NCBI GenBank assembly: GCA_016720425.1
Contig: JADKKQ010000003.1
Span: 496,001-560,000, forward strand
Source: Betaproteobacteria bacterium
GTDB taxonomy: Bacteria; Pseudomonadota; Gammaproteobacteria; Burkholderiales; Casimicrobiaceae
Length of the DNA: 64,000 nt
Direction: 5' to 3'
Notes under the pieces: generated by a model
Databases searched by the model: none
The model's input: only the letters and a program-made list of their open reading frames with translations
What the model was told of the DNA's origin: nothing
Position numbers and translations under genes: made by a program
Shown here: piece after piece, positions 28,175 to 35,938 of the stretch
Position numbering within the stretch: the first letter of the stretch is position 1
Layout: every line of letters starts with the position of its first letter

Positions 28175-29254
28175 TCAGAGTCCGGGATAGAGCCGGCCGC
28201 GGTTGAGGATGCCCTGCGGGTCGAAGTTCGCCTTCAGTCGCCGGTGCAGGCCCAGCAGCGTCTCGTCCAGCGGCTGGAACACGCCCGCCGCCTTGTCGCC
28301 GCCGCGGAACAGCGTCGCGTGCCCGCCGTGGCTCGCCGCCCAGGCGCGCAGCGGCTGCGGGTCGGCGCCGGCGTCGAGGTCGAGCCAGCGCAGCGCGCCC
28401 CCCCATTCGATCAGCTGCGCCCCGCCCAGGTCGGCGTACGGCGCGGTGGGCTTCACCGCCAGCCGCCACAGCGCGCGCCCCGGCCCGCCGGCAGCGGCGA
28501 AGAATGGATGCGTCTGCTCGCGCAGGCTGGCGAAGAGCGCGTCGCCCTCCGGCCACGCGCTGCCGCCGATGCGCGCCGCCGCGGCGGCGACCGCGGGCGC
28601 CGCGCCCGCGAGGCGAACGACCAGCCGGCCGTCGACGTGGCAGGTTCCCGCCAGCGACAGCGGCTGCGCCGCCCAGCCGCAGGTGAGGCGCAGGCTCTCG
28701 GCGGCGCCGCACTCCAGCACCCGGACGGTCACCGCCTTCGGCAGCGGCTGGCACTTGAGCGAAATCTCCAGCAGCACGCCGAGCGTTCCCAGCGCGCCCG
28801 TCATCAGCCGCGCGACGTCGAAGCCGGCGACGTTCTTCATCACCCGGCCGCCGAACGCGAGCTCGGTGCCCCTGCCGTCGAGGATCCGTGTCCCCAGCAC
28901 CAGGTCGCGCACCGCGCCGGCGTAGGGGCGACGCGGGCCCGACAGGCCGGCCGCGACCGTGCCGCCGAGCGTGGCCCCGGGGCCGAAGTGCGGCGGCTCG
29001 AAGGCCAGCATCTGCCCGGCGTCGGCCAGCACGCGCTCGACCTCGGCCAGCGGCGTGCCGGCGCGCGCCGTCAGCACGAGCTCGGTGGGATCGTAGTCGA
29101 CGATGCCGGCCAAGGGCGTCGTGTCGAGCAGCTCGCCGACCGGTTCCTGGCCGTAGAAGTCCTTGCTGCCGCCGCCGCGGATGCGCAGCGGCCGCCCGCT
29201 CGCGGCGGCGTCGCGGATCCGCTGCTGCCACCCCAGGACGACGGCGTCGGTCAT
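28175..29254 (-). CDS. glcE: Glycolate oxidase FAD-binding subunit GlcE
   Basis: GlcE is the shorter FAD-binding subunit of membrane-associated glycolate oxidase. The 359-residue product has a PCMH-type FAD domain: LRIRGGGSKDFYG near the N-terminus, then FGPGATLGGTVAAGLSGPRR and GRVMKNVAGFDVARLMTGAL. It lacks the large C-terminal substrate domain of GlcD, as expected. The ATG at 29254 overlaps the stop of the upstream glutathione S-transferase gene by 4 bases, and glcF follows after 6 bases. Confidence 0.94.
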   Translation of the reverse strand: MTDAVVLGWQQRIRDAAASGRPLRIRGGGSKDFYGQEPVGELLDTTPLAGIVDYDPTELVLTARAGTPLAEVERVLADAGQMLAFEPPHFGPGATLGGTVAAGLSGPRRPYAGAVRDLVLGTRILDGRGTELAFGGRVMKNVAGFDVARLMTGALGTLGVLLEISLKCQPLPKAVTVRVLECGAAESLRLTCGWAAQPLSLAGTCHVDGRLVVRLAGAAPAVAAAAARIGGSAWPEGDALFASLREQTHPFFAAAGGPGRALWRLAVKPTAPYADLGGAQLIEWGGALRWLDLDAGADPQPLRAWAASHGGHATLFRGGDKAAGVFQPLDETLLGLHRRLKANFDPQGILNRGRLYPGL

Positions 29255-29925
29255 CGCGGGCGCGCGAGCCGGTCGCGATAGAGGACGCGCGGCTCGTCGG
29301 CGTCGACGACTGCGGTCTCGGCCAGCGCGTCGCGCTGCCACTGCTGCAGCCAGGGATGCGCGAGCAGCGCCGCGAGATAGGTCCCCGCCGCTCCGTCGGG
29401 CCGGACGTCGTAGGTCTGGAAGCGGAACGCGACCGGCGCGTAGAACGCGTCGGCGAGCGAGAAGGCGCCGCAGAGGAAACGCCCGTCGGCGCCGAAGCGC
29501 TGCCGGCCCTCGCTCCAGATCTCGCCGACGCGCGCGACGTCGGCGGCGAGGTCCGCCGACCAGGGGCGCACGTCGAGGCGCTCGCGGATGCACATCGTCA
29601 TCTCGTTGCGCAGCGCGCCCATCCCCGAGTGCATCTCGGCGGCGATGCAGCGGGCCCAGGCGCGGGCCACGGGATCGGCCGGCCACAGCCCCGGATGGCG
29701 CTCGGCCAGGTACTCGGCGATGGCCAGCGAATCCCAGACCACGAGGCCGTCGTCGTGCAGCGCCGGCACCCGCGCCGTCGGCGAGTAGCGCCGCCACTCC
29801 GGATGCGGGCCGCCCGACAGCGGGAGCATCCGCTCCTCGCAGGCGATGCCCGCGAGCTTCACCGCCAGCCAGGCGCGCAGCGACCAGGACGAGTAGTTCT
29901 TGTTGCCGAGATAGAGCAGCATCAT
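29251..29925 (-). CDS. Glutathione S-transferase family protein
   Basis: This 224-residue cytosolic protein has an N-terminal thioredoxin-like domain (MLLYLGNKNYSSWSLRAWLA, glutathione-contact VPAL and DSLAIAEYL motifs) and an all-helical C-terminal domain ending SLADAFYAPVAFRF. The reaction is not known; enzymes of this kind conjugate or reduce electrophiles, and some isomerise. It is embedded in the glycolate oxidase operon: its start is 3 bases after the second FAD oxidase, and its stop overlaps glcE (ATGA). Such tight insertion suggests it serves the same metabolic need, possibly detoxifying glyoxylate-derived or other reactive aldehydes; this is speculation. Confidence 0.9.
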   Translation of the reverse strand: MMLLYLGNKNYSSWSLRAWLAVKLAGIACEERMLPLSGGPHPEWRRYSPTARVPALHDDGLVVWDSLAIAEYLAERHPGLWPADPVARAWARCIAAEMHSGMGALRNEMTMCIRERLDVRPWSADLAADVARVGEIWSEGRQRFGADGRFLCGAFSLADAFYAPVAFRFQTYDVRPDGAAGTYLAALLAHPWLQQWQRDALAETAVVDADEPRVLYRDRLARPR

Positions 29926-29928
29926 CTC

Positions 29929-31344
29929 CTAGAGGGGGACCGTCTTGCCGGGGTTCATGATGTTGTGCGGGTCGAGCGCACGCTTGATCGTGCGCATGGT
30001 CTCGACCGCGTCGCCGTGCTCCAGCGCGAGGACGTCGAGCTTGTGCGTGCCGATGCCGTGCTCGCCGGTGCAGGTGCCGCCCATCCGGATCGCCCGCAGG
30101 CTGACGCGGTGCGCGAGGCCCTCGGCCGCCGCGCGCTCGGCCGGATCGGTCGGGTCGAACAGGATGACCAGGTGGAAGTTGCCGTCGCCGACGTGGCCGA
30201 CGATCGGCGCGGTGAGCCCGGTGATCGCGATGTCGGCCTTGGTCTCGACGATGCAGTCGGCGAGGCGCGAGATGGGCACGCAGGCGTCGGTGGCGAAGCC
30301 CTGCCGCCCCGGCAGCAGCGCCATGCCCGCGTAGTACGCCGCGTGCCGCGCCTTCCACAGCCGGTTGCGGTCCTCGGGCCGCGTCGCCCAGCGGAAGGCG
30401 CTGCCGCCGTGCGCGGCGGCGATCGCCTGCATCTGCCCCGCCTGCTCGGCCACCGCGGCGGCGCTGCCGTGGAACTCGAAGAAGAGCGTCGGCAGGACGG
30501 CGAACTCGTCGAGCTTCGAGTACCGGATGCAGGCGTCCATCTGCACGTCGTCGAGCAGTTCGATCCGCGCCACCGGAATCCCGTGCTGCATGGCGAGGAT
30601 CACCGCGTCGACGGCGCCTTCGAGGTCGGCGAACTGGCAGACCGCCGCCGAGATCGCCTCGGGCACGCCGTACAGGCGCAGCTGGATTTCGGTGATGACC
30701 CCCAGCGTGCCCTCGGCGCCGACGATCAGCCGCGTGAGGTCGTAGCCGGCGGAAGACTTGCGCGCGCGCCCGCCGGTGCGGATCACCCGCCCCTCGGCGG
30801 TCACGACGGTCAGCCCCAGCACGTTCTCGCGCATCGTCCCGTAGCGCACCGCGTTGGTCCCCGACGCGCGCGTGGCCGCCATCCCGCCGAGGGTCGCGTT
30901 GGCGCCGGGATCGATGGGAAAGAACAGGCCCGTCCCCTTCAGTTCGGCGTCGAGCTGCTCGCGGGTGACGCCCGCCTGCACGCGGCAGTCGAGGTCTGCC
31001 GCGTTGACCTCCAGCACCTGCGTCATCTGCGACAGGTCGAGGCACACGCCGCCGTAGAGCGCCGCCACGTGGCCTTCGAGCGAGGTGCCGACGCCGAACG
31101 GGATCACCGGCACGCGTGCCGCGTGGCAGAGGCGCACGATCGCCGCGACCTCGTCGTTGCTCTGCGGGAACACGACCACGTCGGGCAGCGCCGCGTCGGC
31201 CATGCCTTCGCCGTGGCTGTGCTGGTCGCGGATCGCGCGCGTCGTCGCCGCGCGCTCGCCGTAGTCCTGCGTCAGCCGGGTGACGACGTCGGCGAGCGCC
31301 CGCGCATCGGGCCGCACGCCGCGGGCGGAGAGAGTCGGCGGCAT
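29929..31344 (-). CDS. FAD-binding oxidoreductase, D-2-hydroxyacid (D-lactate type) dehydrogenase
   Basis: This is a GlcD/D-lactate dehydrogenase family flavoprotein of 471 residues with an N-terminal PCMH FAD domain (VIPFGVGTSLEGHV, GGMAATRASGTNAVRYGTMR) and a C-terminal FAD-oxidase domain (GHVGDGNFH, MGGTCTGEHGIGTHK, LDPHNIMNPGK). The His of GHVGDGNFH and the GEHGIG motif bind metal and substrate in this family. D-lactate, D-2-hydroxyglutarate or glycolate are possible substrates. It is a paralogue of the adjacent glcD product, 8 bases downstream of that gene and 3 bases before the GST gene, giving the operon two catalytic flavoprotein subunits. Confidence 0.9.
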   Translation of the reverse strand: MPPTLSARGVRPDARALADVVTRLTQDYGERAATTRAIRDQHSHGEGMADAALPDVVVFPQSNDEVAAIVRLCHAARVPVIPFGVGTSLEGHVAALYGGVCLDLSQMTQVLEVNAADLDCRVQAGVTREQLDAELKGTGLFFPIDPGANATLGGMAATRASGTNAVRYGTMRENVLGLTVVTAEGRVIRTGGRARKSSAGYDLTRLIVGAEGTLGVITEIQLRLYGVPEAISAAVCQFADLEGAVDAVILAMQHGIPVARIELLDDVQMDACIRYSKLDEFAVLPTLFFEFHGSAAAVAEQAGQMQAIAAAHGGSAFRWATRPEDRNRLWKARHAAYYAGMALLPGRQGFATDACVPISRLADCIVETKADIAITGLTAPIVGHVGDGNFHLVILFDPTDPAERAAAEGLAHRVSLRAIRMGGTCTGEHGIGTHKLDVLALEHGDAVETMRTIKRALDPHNIMNPGKTVPL

Positions 31345-31352
31345 CGTCGGGG

Positions 31353-32807
31353 TCAGAAGCGCGGCAGCTCGGGATGCGGCAGCGCGCCGCGATGGACGTG
31401 CATCTTGCCGAACTCGGCGCAGCGGTGCAGCGTCGGCACCGCCTTGCCGGGGTTGAGCAGCCCGTGCTCGTCGAACGCCGCCTTGACGCCGAGGAACGAC
31501 GTGAGTTCGTCGGGCCGGAACTGCGTGCACATCTGCCGGATCTTCTCGATGCCGACGCCGTGCTCGCCGGTGATCGTCCCGCCGACCTCGATGCACAGCT
31601 CGAGGATCGCGGCGCCGAAGGCCTCGGCCCGCTCGGCCTCCTCGGCGACGTTGGCGTCGAACATGATCAGCGGGTGCAGGTTGCCGTCGCCGGCGTGGAA
31701 GACGTTGGCGCAGGCGAGCCCGAACCGGTGCGAGAACTCGTCGATCCGGGCCAGCACCTGCGGCAGCGTGCGGCGCGGGATCGTGCCGTCCATGCAGATG
31801 TAGTCGGCGGCGATGCGGCCGACCGCCGGGAACGCGGCCTTGCGCCCCGACCAGAGCAGCAGGCGCTCCTTCTCGTCGGTCGACACCCGGATCGCGGTGG
31901 CGCCGGACGCCGCCAGCACCCGCTTGATCTCGGCCATTTCGGCGGCGACCTCCTCCGGCGTCCCGTCGGACTCGACCAGCAGGATCGCCTGCGCGTCCAG
32001 CGGGTAGTTGGCGTGGACGAAGGCCTCGACCGCGCGGGTCGCCGCCCGATCCATCATCTCGAGGCCCGCGGGAACGATGCCGGCGCCGATGACCGCCGAC
32101 ACCGCCAGCCCCGCCCTGCCCACGTCGTCGAACGAGGCCAGCGCCACCTGCGCCAGCAACGGCTTGGGCGTGAGCTTGACGGTGACCTCGGTGATGACGG
32201 CGAGGAGCCCCTCCGAGCCGTTGATCAGCGCGAGGAGATCGTAGCCGGGCGCGTCGAGCGCGTCGCCGCCGAACTCGACCGTGCTGCCGTCGATCAGCAC
32301 GCCGCGGACGCGCCGCACGTTGTGCACGGTGAGGCCGTACTTGAGGCAGTGGACGCCGCCGGCGTTCTCGGCGACGTTGCCGCCGATGGTGCAGGCGATC
32401 TGCGACGAAGGGTCGGGCGCGTAGTAGAGGCCGTGCGCGGCGGCGGCCTCGGAGATGGCGAGGTTGCGCACGCCCGGCTGCACGACGGCGGTCTGGGACT
32501 CGGGATCGATGGCGAGGATGCGCCGGAACTTGGCCAAGGACAGCAGCACCCCGCCCGCGTCCGGCGTCGCGCCTCCCGACAGCCCGGTGCCCGCGCCGCG
32601 CGCGACGACCGGGATCCGCGCCTGGTGGCATTGCCGGAGGATGGCGACGACCTGCGCCTCGGTCTCGGGCAGCGCCACCGCCGCCGGCCGGGTCCGGTAC
32701 AGCGTCAGCCCGTCGCACTCGTAGGCACGCGTGTCCTCGTCGGCGGTCAGCCAGGCCTCCGGCGGAAGCAGCGCGGCGAGGCGGGACGAAACGGCGGAAT
32801 CGAGCAT
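31353..32807 (-). CDS. glcD: Glycolate oxidase subunit GlcD
   Basis: GlcD is the catalytic flavin subunit that oxidises glycolate to glyoxylate together with GlcE and GlcF. The 484-residue protein (E. coli GlcD 499) has the FAD domain motifs VVARGAGTGLSGGA and IGGNVAENAGGVHCLKYG, and the C-terminal NVFHAGDGNLHPLIMFD and GGTITGEHGVGIEK blocks. The ATG at 32807 was chosen because the family N-terminus begins just before it. It is the first gene of the minus-strand run to ispF and is divergent from a TRAP transporter with a 227-base shared regulatory gap. Confidence 0.92.
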   Translation of the reverse strand: MLDSAVSSRLAALLPPEAWLTADEDTRAYECDGLTLYRTRPAAVALPETEAQVVAILRQCHQARIPVVARGAGTGLSGGATPDAGGVLLSLAKFRRILAIDPESQTAVVQPGVRNLAISEAAAAHGLYYAPDPSSQIACTIGGNVAENAGGVHCLKYGLTVHNVRRVRGVLIDGSTVEFGGDALDAPGYDLLALINGSEGLLAVITEVTVKLTPKPLLAQVALASFDDVGRAGLAVSAVIGAGIVPAGLEMMDRAATRAVEAFVHANYPLDAQAILLVESDGTPEEVAAEMAEIKRVLAASGATAIRVSTDEKERLLLWSGRKAAFPAVGRIAADYICMDGTIPRRTLPQVLARIDEFSHRFGLACANVFHAGDGNLHPLIMFDANVAEEAERAEAFGAAILELCIEVGGTITGEHGVGIEKIRQMCTQFRPDELTSFLGVKAAFDEHGLLNPGKAVPTLHRCAEFGKMHVHRGALPHPELPRF

Positions 32808-32942
32808 CGGTCTCCCGGACGGCAACGGCGCGGAACGCCGGCACGCAGCGCCAACGCTTTCCGCAGCCAATGCGGGGATTATTCCACATCGCCGGTCGCC
32901 CGCGCCGGATGGATCCCGGAAGCCCGGCAGCGCCCTCGTGGC

Positions 32943-32971
32943 TATACAGCGGGCCCGGCCTTCCTTAGAAT
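32943..32971 (+). promoter_or_regulatory. Possible promoter of the second TRAP operon
   Basis: TATACA (32943-32948) and TAGAAT (32966-32971) are separated by 17 bases and lie about 64 bases before the dctP ATG. The -10 match is good and the -35 match weak. On the opposite strand AATAAT (32883-32878) could be the -10 element for glcD. No repeat or palindrome of note was seen in this 227-base gap. Confidence 0.35.
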
Positions 32972-33034
32972 GCGCCGCTGCAGAGTGCAACCCCTTCCCT
33001 CCGGCACCCCCTGCACCCACGAGGAGATTCCCGC

Positions 33035-34018
33035 ATGCGCACTTCCCGCTTGTTCATGGCGCTGATGGCGTCGCTCGGCGCGGCGCTGCTGTCCGCGACG
33101 CCGGCCGCCGCCCAGACGAACATGAAGATCAACATCTCGATCGCCCAGAACTCCCACCAGGGCGTGGCGATCGACACCTTCGCCCGTGAAGTCGAAAAGC
33201 GCACCGGCGGCCGCTACAAGATCCAGGCCTTCTACTCGGGCTCGCTGGGCGGCGAGCGCGAGTCGGTCGAGGCGGTGCAGCTCGGCACGCAGGAGCTGAC
33301 GTTCACCTCGACCGGCCCGGTGCCGAACTTCGTCCCCGAGGTCGCGATTCTCGACATCCCGTTCCTGTTCCGCGACTACGCGCACGCGCGCAGCACGCTC
33401 GACGGCCCGATCGGCCAGGACCTGCTGGGCAAGTTCCCGTCCAAGGGCATCGTCGCGCTGGCCTGGGGCGAGAACGGTTTCCGCCACATGACCAACAGCA
33501 AGCGCGCCGTCAACGCCCCCGACGACCTCAAGGGGCTCAAGATGCGGACGATGGAGAACCCGGTCCACATCCAGGCGTACAAGGCCTTCGGCATCATCCC
33601 GACGCCGATGGCGTTCCCGGAAGTGTTCACCGCGCTGCAGCAGGGCACCGTCGACGGCCAGGAGAACCCGCTGTCGGTGATCACCTCGGCCAAGTTCGAG
33701 CAGGTCCAGAAGCACCTGTCGCTGACCGGCCACGTCTACTCGCCGGCGCTGCTGCTGATGAACAAGGCGGCGTGGGACAAGCTCCCGGCGGCCGACAAGC
33801 AGGCGTTCAGCGAAGCCGCGAAGGAGGCGGTGAAGGCCAACCGCGCCCGCGTCGACGACGACGAGAGGAAGGCGGTCGCCGACCTGCGGTCCAAGGGCAT
33901 GAACGTGGTCGAGAACCTCGACAAGGGCAAGTTCCAGGCGACGCTCGGCCCGACCTACGCCGACTTCGGCAAGAAGTTCGGCCAGGACAACATCGACCGG
34001 ATCCGCAACTACAAGTAA
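33035..34018 (+). CDS. TRAP transporter periplasmic solute-binding protein (DctP family)
   Basis: This 327-residue receptor has a signal peptide (MRTSRLFMALM, hydrophobic run, cleavage near PAAAQT at residue 28) followed by a DctP domain. Family features include SGSLGGERESVEAVQLGTQE, the substrate-pocket Arg in LKMRTMENPVH and a VDGQENPLSVI block. A GAGGAG ribosome site precedes the ATG. It heads a plus-strand TRAP operon with its own DctQ and DctM, divergent from glcD. The neighbouring glycolate and D-hydroxyacid oxidases make a hydroxycarboxylate a possible cargo, while the downstream CoA-transferase suggests a dicarboxylate or other acid. Confidence 0.93.
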   Translation: MRTSRLFMALMASLGAALLSATPAAAQTNMKINISIAQNSHQGVAIDTFAREVEKRTGGRYKIQAFYSGSLGGERESVEAVQLGTQELTFTSTGPVPNFVPEVAILDIPFLFRDYAHARSTLDGPIGQDLLGKFPSKGIVALAWGENGFRHMTNSKRAVNAPDDLKGLKMRTMENPVHIQAYKAFGIIPTPMAFPEVFTALQQGTVDGQENPLSVITSAKFEQVQKHLSLTGHVYSPALLLMNKAAWDKLPAADKQAFSEAAKEAVKANRARVDDDERKAVADLRSKGMNVVENLDKGKFQATLGPTYADFGKKFGQDNIDRIRNYK

Positions 34019-34041
34019 CGCAGCGACGTCGTTGCACCCGC

Positions 34042-34069
34042 GCGAGGCCCGCCTTCCGGCGGGCCTCGC
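34042..34069 (+). terminator. Perfect 12-bp hairpin between dctP and dctQ
   Basis: GCGAGGCCCGCC (34042-34053) pairs exactly with GGCGGGCCTCGC (34058-34069) around a four-base TTCC loop, 24 bases after the dctP stop. No T-run follows, so it is probably a partial terminator or an mRNA 3'-end protector. Such hairpins after the binding-protein gene would raise its level relative to the membrane subunits. Confidence 0.7.
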
Positions 34070-34104
34070 CGCTTGCGGCGGGCCGGCGCCGTGCCGGCTG
34101 CGGT

Positions 34105-34110
34105 TATACT
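34105..34110 (+). promoter_or_regulatory. TATACT -10-like element before dctQ
   Basis: In otherwise very GC-rich sequence, TATACT lies 46 bases before the dctQ start and after the intercistronic hairpin. It is five of six to the -10 consensus. No convincing -35 hexamer is visible, so an internal promoter is possible but unproven. Confidence 0.35.
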
Positions 34111-34155
34111 GGCCGCTTCGTCCGCGCCCCACCCACCCCGCCGGAGACGCCCCCC

Positions 34156-34650
34156 TTGCGCCACGCCTTCCTCGCCTTCGAGCGCCGGATGACGGCGTTC
34201 TCGCTGTTCGTCGCCTGCGCGATGCTGATCGCCGCCGCCTGTCTCGGGCTCTACCAGATCCTCGCCCGCTTCGTGTTCGAGCAGCCCGCGGAGTGGTCGG
34301 AGGTGCTGATCCGCTTCACGCTGATCTGGATGGTGTTCATGGGTGCGCCGACCGCCTTCCGGCAGGGGGCGATGGTCTGCGTCGACCTCGCCCACCGGCT
34401 TGCCGGGCCGATCGGCAAGCGCGTGCTGGACTGGATCGTCGCCGTCGCCGCACTGGTGCTGATCGGCTTCATGATCCGCTACGGCTTCGACTACTCGTAC
34501 CGCGCGCGGGTGCAGACGATCAGCGGCCTCGAATCGCTGTCGATGACCTGGGCCTACCTGGCGATTCCGGTGGGCGCGATCTTCTGCGTGTTCGGCGTCC
34601 TCGGCTGCCTGATCGACCCGCGCCGGCACGAGCTCGACACCTCGCAATAG
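34156..34650 (+). CDS. TRAP transporter small permease (DctQ family)
   Basis: This protein of about 164 residues has four membrane helices and the family pattern after helix one (FEQPAEWSEVLIRFTLIWMVF, in which the Glu-Trp pair is characteristic). The TTG at 34156 is chosen because a GGAG ribosome site lies about ten bases upstream and the N-terminus then reads as a short amphipathic lead into helix one; an ATG eleven codons later is the alternative. The gene is 137 bases after dctP, separated by a hairpin, and 9 bases before dctM. Confidence 0.87.
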   Translation: MRHAFLAFERRMTAFSLFVACAMLIAAACLGLYQILARFVFEQPAEWSEVLIRFTLIWMVFMGAPTAFRQGAMVCVDLAHRLAGPIGKRVLDWIVAVAALVLIGFMIRYGFDYSYRARVQTISGLESLSMTWAYLAIPVGAIFCVFGVLGCLIDPRRHELDTSQ

Positions 34651-34659
34651 GACACCCCG

Positions 34660-35937
34660 ATGCCGACCTCGATGCTGCTGACGATGGTGCTGTGCTTCGG
34701 GCTCAGCATCTCGGTCGCCGTCGCCATCGGGCTGTCGTCGATCGTCGGCGCCTGGCAGGCCAACGTCAACCTGCTGACGATCGTCAAGGAGATGTTCGGC
34801 GCGATCAACAAGTTCCCGCTGGCGGCGATCCCCTTCTTCATCCTCGCCGGCAACCTGATGGAGTCCGGCGGCATCTCGGCGCGGCTGGTCGAGTTCGCCA
34901 AGTCCATCGTCGGCGGCGTCCAGGGCGGGCTCGCCGCCACCTGCGTGCTCACCTGCATGATCTTCGCCGCGGTGTCGGGGTCGAGCGTCGCCACCACCTT
35001 CGCCATCGGCGCGATCCTGATCCCGGCGCTGATCAGGCACGGCTATCCGACCAACTTCGCCGCCGCGCTGCAGGCAACCTCGGCCGAGCTGGGCGTCGTC
35101 ATCCCGCCGTCGATCCCGATGATCCTCTACGGCGTGTCGGCCGAGGTGTCGATCGGCGAGCTGTTCATCGCCGGCTTCGGGCCCGGCCTCCTGATCGGCG
35201 GCGCGCTGATGCTGTTCGTCGTCGCCTACGCCCGCTGGAAGGGCTACGGCAAGAAGGACCACGAGGGGCGGCTGTCCTTCGTCACCGCGACGCGCCGCGC
35301 GGCGCTGGCGCTGCTGATGCCGGTGATCATCCTCGGCGGCATCTACGGCGGCATCTTCACCCCCACCGAGGCGTCGGTGGTCGCGGTGTTCTACGCGCTG
35401 GTCGTTGGCGTCGGCATCTACCGCGAGACCAAGGTCGCCGACCTGCCGCGGGTGCTGCAGAAGAGCGTGGTGTCCTCGGCGGTGATCATGTTCATCATCG
35501 CCAATGCCGGGCTGTTCAGCTTCCTCATCACCCGCGCCGGCGTCCCCGACCAGATCGGCGCCTTCCTGGTCGAGTGGCTGCAGACGCCGGCGCTGTTCCT
35601 CATCGGCGTCAACGCGGCGCTGTTCGTCATCGGCATGTTCATCGAGACCTCGGCGTCGATCATCGTGCTGGCGCCGATCCTCGCCCCGGTCGCGATGCAC
35701 TTCGGCATCGACCCGGTGCACTTCGGCGTCGTCATGGTCGTCAACCTCGCGCTGGGGATGATCACCCCGCCGTTCGGCGTCAACCTGTTCGCCGCGTGCA
35801 CGGTGGCGAAGATCTCGGTCGACCGGATCATCTCCCGGCTCATCCCCTTCGTGCTGGTGATCGTCGGCTGCCTGATGGTCATCACCTACGTGCCGACGGT
35901 GTCGATCGGCCTGCGCGATCTCGTCTACGCCAAATAG
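34660..35937 (+). CDS. TRAP transporter large permease (DctM family)
   Basis: The 425-residue protein is hydrophobic throughout with the DctM pattern of about twelve helices; conserved segments include IPFFILAGNLMESGG, GVVIPPSIPMILYGV and LGMITPPFGVNLFAA. It forms the transport channel with the DctQ protein encoded upstream and is driven by an ion gradient. The stop is 1 base before the ATG of the CoA-transferase gene, and the junction falls at the edge of a dispersed repeat (35941-35996), so the CoA-transferase is almost certainly co-transcribed. Confidence 0.94.
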   Translation: MPTSMLLTMVLCFGLSISVAVAIGLSSIVGAWQANVNLLTIVKEMFGAINKFPLAAIPFFILAGNLMESGGISARLVEFAKSIVGGVQGGLAATCVLTCMIFAAVSGSSVATTFAIGAILIPALIRHGYPTNFAAALQATSAELGVVIPPSIPMILYGVSAEVSIGELFIAGFGPGLLIGGALMLFVVAYARWKGYGKKDHEGRLSFVTATRRAALALLMPVIILGGIYGGIFTPTEASVVAVFYALVVGVGIYRETKVADLPRVLQKSVVSSAVIMFIIANAGLFSFLITRAGVPDQIGAFLVEWLQTPALFLIGVNAALFVIGMFIETSASIIVLAPILAPVAMHFGIDPVHFGVVMVVNLALGMITPPFGVNLFAACTVAKISVDRIISRLIPFVLVIVGCLMVITYVPTVSIGLRDLVYAK

Positions 35938-35938
35938 C

